Source: Vicinamibacterales bacterium
Lineage (GTDB): Bacteria > Acidobacteriota > Vicinamibacteria > Vicinamibacterales > UBA2999
Reading direction: 5' to 3'
DNA: 64,000 nucleotides
Assembly (NCBI GenBank): GCA_041394705.1
Contig: JAWKHS010000012.1
Coordinates: forward strand, 62,001 to 126,000
The number at the start of each line of letters is the position of its first letter. The stretch's first letter is position 1. The position numbers were made by a program, and so were the translations under genes. This document shows, in pieces, positions 36,862 to 44,413 of the stretch. The notes below the pieces were generated by a model. The model saw only the letters and a list, made by a program, of their open reading frames with translations. It searched no databases and was not told the DNA's origin.

Positions 36862-37848
36862 ATGAAGCCATCGCCCGCCATCGTGGACTGGTCAGCCCGC
36901 GTGTTCGGCGACGACGTGGCCGCGCGCGTGTTCGCACCGCTCGTGGCCGATTGGCAGCACGAACTCTGCGAGGCGAGCACGCCGCTCGACCGCCTTCGAT
37001 CGGCCGTGCGCGGCTCACTCGCGCTTGCGTCTTCCGTGACCGCCGTCGCCGCGCGTGCGACGCTCGCTGGCCCCGTCGCCACGGCCGCGCTGCGCCGCGG
37101 CGGCGCCATCTTCTTGGGCTTCGCGCTGCTGGGCGCGGCCCTGCTCCTGGTGCCGCTCGTTCCCGGGTTCCTCAGGAGGGGATCCGGTTTGGCGTCGACG
37201 ATGCCTTACATGTTGCCGGCGGCCGCAGCGGTCTGCGTGCCCTACGCGCTGGTGCCATTCGCGATGGCGGTGGCGGCATCCACGCCGCGTGCCGCCCGCT
37301 GGCGGACGCGGGGCATTCTGGTCGTGGGCGCCCTGATGGCGACGGGGTGTCTCGTCCTGCTCCTCGGCTGGGCCGCGCCGGCGTCCGGCCTGGCCTGGCG
37401 TGAAGCGGTGACGGCTCGGCCCGTCGCGGTCGCCGGCCCACGTGAGATGACGGCCCTGGAATTGCGCGCGGCAGCGATCGCCAGCCTCACAAACCATCGA
37501 GATCTACTTGCCGGTGCCGACCCAGCCAGGGAGCTCCTGCGGCGGACGGCCGTGGCAACGCTATGGCCCGCCGCGCTCCTCTGCCTGGGTTGGAGACTCG
37601 GACGGCACCGCCAGCACGTGTCTGTCGCCGGTTTGCTCTTCTGGTGGGCGTTTCCGTGCGTGATCGCCCTCGGGCTGCAGCCGGCCCTCATGAGACCGAC
37701 CGGCTTCAGGCTCAGCGACTTCATGGCGACGCCGGAATTCTCGGCCGCCGCCATCTGGCTCGCGATGGCGCTCGCCTTCCGCCCCCGGGTCCCAACCGAT
37801 CGTCAACCGGCCGACGCCGCGCATCGACCAGCCCCGCGCGGCGTCTGA
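36862..37848 (+). CDS. Integral membrane protein co-encoded with PadR
   Basis: 328 residues with about 55 cytosolic residues first (DWSARVFGDDVAARVFAPLVADWQHEL) and then about six to seven hydrophobic segments, such as GAIFLGFALLGAALLLVPLVPGF, MLPAAAAVCVPYALVPFAMAVAA and GILVVGALMATGCLVLLLGWA. No transporter signature is recognised. Spacing of three bases from padR implies one transcript. Lower local G+C and the promoter upstream hint at a module with its own regulation. The function is unknown. Confidence 0.72.
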   Translation: MKPSPAIVDWSARVFGDDVAARVFAPLVADWQHELCEASTPLDRLRSAVRGSLALASSVTAVAARATLAGPVATAALRRGGAIFLGFALLGAALLLVPLVPGFLRRGSGLASTMPYMLPAAAAVCVPYALVPFAMAVAASTPRAARWRTRGILVVGALMATGCLVLLLGWAAPASGLAWREAVTARPVAVAGPREMTALELRAAAIASLTNHRDLLAGADPARELLRRTAVATLWPAALLCLGWRLGRHRQHVSVAGLLFWWAFPCVIALGLQPALMRPTGFRLSDFMATPEFSAAAIWLAMALAFRPRVPTDRQPADAAHRPAPRGV

Positions 37849-37873
37849 GTCGACGGGGTGCTCGGTCGGCGAG

Positions 37874-37897
37874 CCCTGGTCCCTGGTCCCTACAGGG
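37874..37897. repeat. Short CCCTGGT repeat with hairpin potential between convergent genes
   Basis: CCCTGGTCCCTGGTCCCTACAGGG: tandem CCCTGGT units closed by CAGGG, giving CCCTG-N14-CAGGG. It lies between the convergent membrane-protein and lpdA genes and may mark their transcript ends, but the stem is only five base pairs. Confidence 0.35.
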
Positions 37898-37899
37898 TT

Positions 37900-39303
37900 C
37901 TACTTCCGCTTGGGCCGATAGACGTGCGTCGCCTGTCCGAAGAACACCTCGGCGGCTTCCATCACGGTCTCGGACAGCGTGGGGTGCGGGTGGATCGTGA
38001 GCTTGAGATCCTCGGCCGTCGCGCCCATCTCGATGGCGAGCACGCCCTCGGCGATGAGCTCGCCGGCGCCGGACCCGGCGAGACCGACGCCCAGGATGCG
38101 GCCCGTGTCGGGGTCGAGCACGAGCTTGGTCATCCCGTCCACGCGGTCGATGGCGATGGCGCGGCCGGAGGCCGGCCAGGGGAAGCGCGCGATCTCCACC
38201 TTCACGCCCTGCTTCTCGGCGTCGGCCTCGGTCAGCCCGGCCCAGGCGATCTCGGGATCGGTGAAGACGACGGCCGGAATCGCGGCCGGCTCGAAGACGG
38301 CCTTGTGCCCGGCAATCGCCTCGATCGCCACGCGCGCCTCGTGCGACGCCTTGTGCGCGAGCATCGGCTCGCCGGCCACGTCGCCGATGGCGAACATCGT
38401 GGGCTCGGCCGTGCGCCGCTGGCCGTCGGTCTCGATGAAGCCCTTGCCGTCGACCTTCACCTTCGTCTTCTCGAGCCCGTCGATCTTCGAGTTGGGCCGC
38501 CGCCCGATCGACACGAGCACGTAGTCGTAGGTCTCGCTCGCGGGGGCGCCCTCGCCCTCGAAGCTCACGGTGAGGCCCTTCTTCCTGGCCTCGATACCCG
38601 TGACCTTGGTGGACAGCATCACCTTCGCGAAGGTCTTCTCCACGCGCTGCGCGAGGAACCGCACCAGGTCGCGGTCGGCGCCCGGCAGGAGCCCCGGCGT
38701 CATCTCGACGACGGACACCTTCGTGCCGAGGGCCGCGTACACCGAGCCCAGCTCCAGCCCGATGTAGCCGCCGCCCACCACGAGCAGCGTCTTCGGAATT
38801 TCCGGCAGGTCCAGGGCGCCCGTGGAGTCGAGCAGCCGCGGGCTGTCCACCGACAGCCCGGGAATGCGCGTGGGGTGCGAGCCGGTCGCCAGCACGACGT
38901 AGTCGGCCGAGATCTCCTGCACGCCGTCGGCCGTCTTCACCGACATCGAGCGCGGTCCCGTCAGCGTGGCGCGGCCCTGCACGTAGTGCACCTTGCGGAG
39001 CTTCGCCACCTGGCCGGTGCCGCCGGTGAGCTTCTGGACCACGCCGTCCTTGTAGGCGCGCAGCTTGTCCACGTCGATGGACGGCGCGCCGAACTCGACG
39101 CCCCAGGCGCTGGCGTGCTTCGCTTCGTCCACGAGCTTGGCCACGTGCAGGAGCGCCTTGGACGGAATGCACCCGCGATAGAGGCACACGCCGCCGGGGT
39201 TCTTCTCCTCGTCGACGAGCGTGACCTGCATCCCGAGGTCGGCTGCGTAGAACGCCGCCGCGTACCCGCCGGGACCTGCTCCCAAGACTATGACTGATGG
39301 CAT
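37900..39303 (-). CDS. lpdA: Dihydrolipoamide dehydrogenase (E3)
   Basis: 467 residues, full length for E3. It reoxidises dihydrolipoamide on E2 with NAD. Visible motifs are the FAD site GAGPGGYAAAFYAADLG, the redox disulphide in CLYRGCIPSKAL, the NAD site VVGGGYIGLELGS and the C-terminal dimer-interface base HPHPTLSE. The active-site segment reads CLYRGC rather than the more common CLNVGC. It is the third gene of aceE-aceF-lpdA, separated from aceF by 69 bases with G+C-rich repeats, and may also serve other lipoyl complexes. Confidence 0.95.
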   Translation of the reverse strand: MPSVIVLGAGPGGYAAAFYAADLGMQVTLVDEEKNPGGVCLYRGCIPSKALLHVAKLVDEAKHASAWGVEFGAPSIDVDKLRAYKDGVVQKLTGGTGQVAKLRKVHYVQGRATLTGPRSMSVKTADGVQEISADYVVLATGSHPTRIPGLSVDSPRLLDSTGALDLPEIPKTLLVVGGGYIGLELGSVYAALGTKVSVVEMTPGLLPGADRDLVRFLAQRVEKTFAKVMLSTKVTGIEARKKGLTVSFEGEGAPASETYDYVLVSIGRRPNSKIDGLEKTKVKVDGKGFIETDGQRRTAEPTMFAIGDVAGEPMLAHKASHEARVAIEAIAGHKAVFEPAAIPAVVFTDPEIAWAGLTEADAEKQGVKVEIARFPWPASGRAIAIDRVDGMTKLVLDPDTGRILGVGLAGSGAGELIAEGVLAIEMGATAEDLKLTIHPHPTLSETVMEAAEVFFGQATHVYRPKRK

Positions 39304-39333
39304 CGGAGACTCTCGATTCGTACGTCGGTAGGC

Positions 39334-39370
39334 ACTCCGAGTCCCGAGCCCCGGGACCCGAGCCCCGGTT
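39334..39370. repeat. G+C-rich CGGGTCYCGGG-family repeat
   Basis: Units GAGTCCCGAGCC, CCGGGACCCGAGCCCCGG lie in the aceF-lpdA gap and match the repeats at 20429-20524 and 53422-53580. Self-complementary pieces could fold in RNA between the two genes. Confidence 0.65.
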
Positions 39371-39372
39371 CT

Positions 39373-40803
39373 TCAGCCTCGCAGGGCGAGGGCGAAGGGG
39401 TTCTCCAGCGCCTCGACGACCCAGCGAAGGAAGCGAATCGCGTCGGCGCCGTCGATCAGCCGGTGGTCGTAGCTGAGCGACAGCGGCAGCATCAGGCGCG
39501 GCTCGAAGCCGCTCCCCGTCCAGCGCGGTTCCTGCGCGCCGCGGGAGATGCCGAGGATGGCCACCTCCGGCCAGTTGACGATGGGCGTGAACGCCGTGCC
39601 GCCGATGCCGCCGAGGTTCGAAATCGACATCGACCCGCCGGACATGTCGTCGATCGACAGCTTGCGCGCCTTCGCCTTGTCGGCGAGCTGCTGGATCTCG
39701 ACCGAGATCTGCATCAGGTTCTTCTGGTCGACGTTCCGGATGACGGGAACGAGGAGGCCGTTCTCCGTGTCGACGGCGATGCCGACGTGCACGTACTTCT
39801 TGTAGACGATCGCCTCGCCCGCCGCGTCCACCGACGCGTTGAACTGCGGGAAGGCCTTCAGCGCGCCCGCGACCACCTTGGCGGCGATGGCCGTGACGGT
39901 CAGGTTCCCGCCGGCCTTCTCCACCTCGCCCCGGTACTGCTTGCGCACCTGTTCGAGCGCGGTGATGTCCGCCTTGTCGAACTGCGTGACGTGCGGAATG
40001 GTGTTCCAGGCGTTGGACAGGTGTTCGCTGGTCTTGCGGCGGATGCCCGACATCGCCTTCCGCTCGACCGCCCCCCACTTGGAGAAATCGGGCAGCGCCG
40101 CGGCCGAGCCGGCCACCGTCGCCACGGCGCGTTGTCCCCCGCCGCCGAGGCTCGCCATCACCTGCTTGGTGAAGGCCTTCACGTCGTCGATGCTGATCCG
40201 GCCGCCGGGTCCCGATCCGGGCACCTGGTGGAGATCGACGCCGAGCTCCCGCGCGAGCCGGCGGACGGACGGCGCGGCCGGGGCCGGCGCCTGCGCCGTC
40301 GCAGGCAGTCCGCGGCCGGCCGAGAACGCCAGCACGTTGGGCCGATCGGTCGGATCGTCCGACTCACCCGGGCCCGCCGAGAGCGACGCGAGCGGCCGGT
40401 CCGTCGGGTCGTCGGACTCCCCGGGGCCCGACGCCATCACGGTGGGGCGATCCGTGGGATCGTCGGCGCTGCCGGGGCCGGCCGCCATCACCGTGGGCCG
40501 GTCGGTCGGCGAGTCGTCCTCGCCGGGGCTCGCGGCCGCGGGCGCGGCCGCCGCCGTCGCGCCGCCACCCGCCGCGTCGACGACGAGCACGACCTGGCCC
40601 GGCTTCACCTTGTCCCCGGGTTTCACCTTCACGTCGGTGACCTTGCCGGCGACCGTGGACGGCACCTCGAGCGTCGCCTTGTCGGTCTCGAGTTCGACCA
40701 CGCTCTGATCGACCGCCAGCGTGTCGCCCGCCTTGACGAGCACCCGCAGCACGTCGCCCGCGGTCACACCATCACCCAGATTGGGCAGCTTGAACTCAGT
40801 CAC
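39373..40803 (-). CDS. aceF: Pyruvate dehydrogenase E2, dihydrolipoamide acetyltransferase
   Basis: 476 residues. One lipoyl domain (about 1-78) carries the lipoylation Lys in ETDKATLE (Lys42). A peripheral-subunit-binding domain lies at about 179-208 (RRLARELGVDLHQVPGSG). The catalytic domain ends with the active-site motif DHRLIDG. Between lipoyl and binding domains the usual Ala/Pro linker is replaced in part by four copies of a 17-residue repeat with DPTDRP cores (residues 97-156). E. coli E2 has three lipoyl domains, so a single one here is shorter but common. It lies 36 bases behind aceE. Confidence 0.95.
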   Translation of the reverse strand: MTEFKLPNLGDGVTAGDVLRVLVKAGDTLAVDQSVVELETDKATLEVPSTVAGKVTDVKVKPGDKVKPGQVVLVVDAAGGGATAAAAPAAASPGEDDSPTDRPTVMAAGPGSADDPTDRPTVMASGPGESDDPTDRPLASLSAGPGESDDPTDRPNVLAFSAGRGLPATAQAPAPAAPSVRRLARELGVDLHQVPGSGPGGRISIDDVKAFTKQVMASLGGGGQRAVATVAGSAAALPDFSKWGAVERKAMSGIRRKTSEHLSNAWNTIPHVTQFDKADITALEQVRKQYRGEVEKAGGNLTVTAIAAKVVAGALKAFPQFNASVDAAGEAIVYKKYVHVGIAVDTENGLLVPVIRNVDQKNLMQISVEIQQLADKAKARKLSIDDMSGGSMSISNLGGIGGTAFTPIVNWPEVAILGISRGAQEPRWTGSGFEPRLMLPLSLSYDHRLIDGADAIRFLRWVVEALENPFALALRG

Positions 40804-40839
40804 AGCAACTCCTGCCGGCGGCGTCGCGTCCGCCGGTCC

Positions 40840-43524
40840 CTACGATACGACGGGGTCGGCCTTGTCGGGATCGATGCCCAGGTCCTTGATGGCCTGCGCC
40901 ACGACCTTGGCGTCCACCTGCTTCTCCTGCATGAGCGCGTGCAGCGTGGCCAGCACGATGAAGCGCGCGTCCACCTCGAAGAAGTCGCGAAGCGCCGCCC
41001 GGGTCTCGCTGCGGCCGAAGCCGTCGGTGCCCAGGCTGTGGAGCCTGCGGGGCAGCCACCGGTCGATCGCGTCGGGCAGCACCTTCAGGTAGTCGCTGGC
41101 CGCCACGAACACACCCGGCGCGTCCTTGGTCGCGTCCGTCACGTACGGCACGCGCGGCTTCTCGGTGGGGTGCAGCCGGTTCCAGCGGTCGCACGCGTGG
41201 CCGTCCTGGTAGAGCGCCTTGTAACTGGTGACGCTCCAGACGTCGGCGCCGACGTGGTACTTGGTCTCCAGGATTTCCTGGGCCTTCAGCGCCTCGTTCA
41301 GGATGGTGCCGCTGCCGAACAGCTGCGCCCGGAGCTTCGCCTTCGGCGTGTCCGTGGGCTTGATGACGTACATCCCCTTCAGGATCCCGTCGCGCGCGCC
41401 CTCCGGCATCGCCGGGTGCGCATACTGCTCGTTCATGACGGTCAGGTAGTAGAACACCTGCTCGCCGTCCTGGTACATCCGCTTGATGCCGTCCTCGATG
41501 ATGACGGCCAGCTCGTAGGCGTAGGTCGGGTCGTAGGCCAGGCAGGTGGGCACCGGCAGCGCCAGCACGTGGCTGTTGCCGTCCTCGTGCTGCAGGCCCT
41601 CGCCGTTCAGGGTCGTCCGGCCGGACGTGCCGCCCACGACGAAGCCCCGCATCCGCATGTCGGCGCCGGCCCAGACCAGGTCGCCCACGCGCTGGAGCCC
41701 GAACATCGAGTAGAAGATGTAGAACGGAATGGCGTTGATGCCGTGCGTCGCGTAGGCCGTGCCGGCCGCGATGAACGACGACATCGAGCCCGCCTCGTTG
41801 ATGCCCTCTTCCAGGATCTGGCCGTCCTCGGCCTCCTTGTAGTAGAGCAGCGTGTCGCGGTCCACCGGCTCGTAGAGCTGCCCGGCGTGCGCGTAGATGC
41901 CCACCTGCCGGAAGAGCGCTTCCATGCCGAAGGTGCGGGCCTCGTCCGGCACGATCGGCACCACGAGCTTGCCGATGCCCTCGTGGCGCAGGAGCTTCGA
42001 CAGCATGCGCACGAACACCATCGTCGTGGACGCGGACCGCCCTTCCGTGCCGGCACGGAACTCGTCGAACGCGTCGCCGAGGTCCGCCGCGAGCGGTGTG
42101 GCGCGCACCTGGCGCTTGGGCACCGGGCCGTGCATGGCCGTCCGCCGCTCGGTGAGGTACTTGAGCTCGACGCTGTCGGCGGCCGGCTTGTAGAACGGCG
42201 CCTTGGCGACGTCCTCGTCCGAGATCGGGATGCCGAAGCGCGTGCGGAACGCCATCAGCTCGGCGTCGTTCAGCTTCTTCTGGTTGTGCGCGACGTTCTT
42301 GCTCTCGCCCGACTCGCCCACGCCGTAGCCCTTGATCGTGCGCGCCAGGATCACGGTGGGCTGGCCCTTGGTCTCGACGGCCCGCTTGTAGGCGTTGTAG
42401 ACCTTGACGGGATCGTGGCCACCGAGCGTCAGCTTCTTCAGCTGCTCGTCCGACAGGTGCCGCACCATCTCCAGCAGCTTCGGATGCGCGCCCCAGAAGT
42501 GCTCGCGCACGTAGGCGCCGCTTTCGACCGCGTACTTCTGGTACTGGCCGTCGACCACCTCGCCCATGCGCCGCGCCAGGAGCCCCTCGTGGTCCTCGGC
42601 CAGCAGCTGGTCCCACTCGGTGCCCCAGATGCACTTGATGACGTTCCAGCCGGCGCCGCGGAAGGCGGCCTCCAGTTCCTGGATGATGTGGCCGTTGCCC
42701 CGGACCGGGCCGTCGAGGCGCTGCAGGTTGCAGTTGATGACGAAGATGAGGTTGTCGAGCTGCTCGCGCGAGGCGAGCGTGATGGCGCCCAGCGCCTCGG
42801 GCTCGTCGGTCTCCCCGTCGCCCAGGAAGGCCCAGACCTTGGCGTCCGAAACCGGCTTCAGGCCCCGATCCTCCAGGTAGCGGTTGAAGCGCGCCTGGTA
42901 GATGGCCATGATCGGGCCGAGGCCCATCGACACCGTCGGCACTTCCCAGAAGTCGGGCATGAGCCACGGGTGCGGATAGCTCGCCAGGCCGCCGCCCTGG
43001 GCCAGCTCCCGGCGGAAGTTCCTAAGGTGGTCCTCGTTGATGCGTCCCTCGAGGAACGCGCGGGCGTAGACGCCGGGCGAGGCATGGCCCTGGAAGAAGA
43101 CGAAGTCGCCTTCGTGGCCGTCGCGCCCTCGGAAGAAGTGGTTGAAGGCGACCTCGTAGAGGGTCGCCGCGGAGGCGTAGGTGGAGATGTGGCCGCCGAT
43201 GCCGTCCTCTTCGCGGTTGGCGCGCACGACCATGGCCATGGCGTTCCACCGGATGAGGCTCTTGATGCGGCGCTCGATCTCACGGCTGCCCGGGTACGGC
43301 ACCTGCTCGTCGGCGTGGATCGTGTTGATGTAGGGGGTGTTCGCCGTGAACGGCAGCCTGACGCCGTTGCGCTGGGCGTGACGGCCGAGCTCGCCGAGCA
43401 GGCGGCCCACCCTGGCGGGGCCGCCGGTCTGCAGGACGTAGTCCAGCGACTCGAGCCACTCGCGGGTTTCGAGCGCTTCCAGCTCCGCGGCATCGGACTG
43501 AGCGGTGTTTCTCATGTCTCCCAT
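40840..43524 (-). CDS. aceE: Pyruvate dehydrogenase E1, homodimeric type
   Basis: About 894 residues, the size of the single-chain AceE (E. coli 887). It decarboxylates pyruvate with thiamine diphosphate and acetylates E2. The ThDP-binding stretch is GDGETDEPEALGAITLASRE and then NLIFVINCN. Other AceE marks are GHISTYASAATLYEVAFNHFFRG, YGVGESGESKNVAHNQKKL and the GINAIPFYIFYSMFG segment. Start is ATG 43524 or ATG 43515; each has a weak, close ribosome-binding site. It heads the aceE-aceF-lpdA operon. Confidence 0.95.
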   Translation of the reverse strand: MGDMRNTAQSDAAELEALETREWLESLDYVLQTGGPARVGRLLGELGRHAQRNGVRLPFTANTPYINTIHADEQVPYPGSREIERRIKSLIRWNAMAMVVRANREEDGIGGHISTYASAATLYEVAFNHFFRGRDGHEGDFVFFQGHASPGVYARAFLEGRINEDHLRNFRRELAQGGGLASYPHPWLMPDFWEVPTVSMGLGPIMAIYQARFNRYLEDRGLKPVSDAKVWAFLGDGETDEPEALGAITLASREQLDNLIFVINCNLQRLDGPVRGNGHIIQELEAAFRGAGWNVIKCIWGTEWDQLLAEDHEGLLARRMGEVVDGQYQKYAVESGAYVREHFWGAHPKLLEMVRHLSDEQLKKLTLGGHDPVKVYNAYKRAVETKGQPTVILARTIKGYGVGESGESKNVAHNQKKLNDAELMAFRTRFGIPISDEDVAKAPFYKPAADSVELKYLTERRTAMHGPVPKRQVRATPLAADLGDAFDEFRAGTEGRSASTTMVFVRMLSKLLRHEGIGKLVVPIVPDEARTFGMEALFRQVGIYAHAGQLYEPVDRDTLLYYKEAEDGQILEEGINEAGSMSSFIAAGTAYATHGINAIPFYIFYSMFGLQRVGDLVWAGADMRMRGFVVGGTSGRTTLNGEGLQHEDGNSHVLALPVPTCLAYDPTYAYELAVIIEDGIKRMYQDGEQVFYYLTVMNEQYAHPAMPEGARDGILKGMYVIKPTDTPKAKLRAQLFGSGTILNEALKAQEILETKYHVGADVWSVTSYKALYQDGHACDRWNRLHPTEKPRVPYVTDATKDAPGVFVAASDYLKVLPDAIDRWLPRRLHSLGTDGFGRSETRAALRDFFEVDARFIVLATLHALMQEKQVDAKVVAQAIKDLGIDPDKADPVVS

Positions 43525-43616
43525 TACCCTTTCGTCACACGTCGGCGATCGGGATATCTTACCGCCACGGACGAGCGGCCCCCAACTGCGGCCGGCCGCC
43601 CGGTGCTCCCGGTTCC

Positions 43617-44376
43617 GTGACTCGCCGCCCTCCCACCCAGGCCGCCGGCCCGCCGGCCCTGCAGCGCGCCCGACGCGCCATCGTCGCCTGCGAGGCGTGT
43701 CCGCGGCTCCGCGCCTATTGCACGGACGTCGCGCGGGTCCGCCGTGCGGCGTACCGGGACGAGGTCTACTGGGGCCGGCCCGTGCCCGGCTACGGGGATC
43801 CCGCGGCGCGTGCTGCTGCTCCTGGGCCTCGCGCCGGCCGCGCACGGGGCCAACCGGACCGGCCGCGTGTTCACGGCGACGGCCGCGGCGGCTCGGGCGA
43901 CTTCCTGATGGGCGCCCTCCACAGGGCCGGGCTCGCGTCGATTCCCACGTCGGCGTCACCGCCGACGATGCCTGCGGCTCACGGACGTGTTCATCGCGGC
44001 GACCGCGCGGTGCGCGCCCCCGGCCAACAAGCCGACCCCCGGGGAGGTCCAGGCCTGCCGCGGCCACCTGCTGGCGGAAGTGGCCGCGCTGCCCCGCCTC
44101 CGGGTGGTGGTGGCCCTGGGCAAGATCGCCTGGGACGCCTGGCTGGCGCTCGCCGCCGAGCGCGTGCCGCTGCCGCGGCCGCGGCCCGTCTTCGCCCACG
44201 GCGCGGTCGCGCGCCTGGCGCCGCCTGACGCCCCGGGCCTGGAGCGCCTGGTCCTCGTCGGCTGCTTCCATCCCTCGCGCCAGAACACCCACACCGGGCG
44301 GGTCACGCCGGCGATGTACGACACGCTCCTCGCGCGCGCCGTCGCCTTGAGCGGACGCCCGTTGGCCAGGCCGTGA
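43617..44376 (+). pseudogene. Family-5 uracil-DNA glycosylase, frameshifted
   Basis: The gene keeps the family motifs but in three frames. Frame of 43617 reads VACEACPRLRAYC and VPGYGDPAAR; from 43810 another frame reads VLLLGLAPAAHGANRTGRVFT; from 43875 the first frame resumes with SGDFLMGALHRAGLAS; a short third-frame piece VTADD near 43955 is followed from 43972 by LTDVFIAATARCAPPANKPTP to the end, with HPSRQNTHTGRVT near the C-terminus. Shifts are near 43810, 43874, 43953 and 43970; the last three fit loss of one base each. Both active-site motifs are intact, so recent inactivation or sequencing error is likelier than long decay. Starts at GTG 43617. Confidence 0.8.
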
Positions 44377-44413
44377 GCCCGGGCGGGGACCGCTCGAACG
44401 GCTCCACGTCCGC

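Noticed and set aside
39463..43620. A 1385-codon plus-strand frame opposite aceF and aceE
   Set aside because: Antisense shadow caused by high G+C; His/Val/Arg/Gly-rich composition with no family features.
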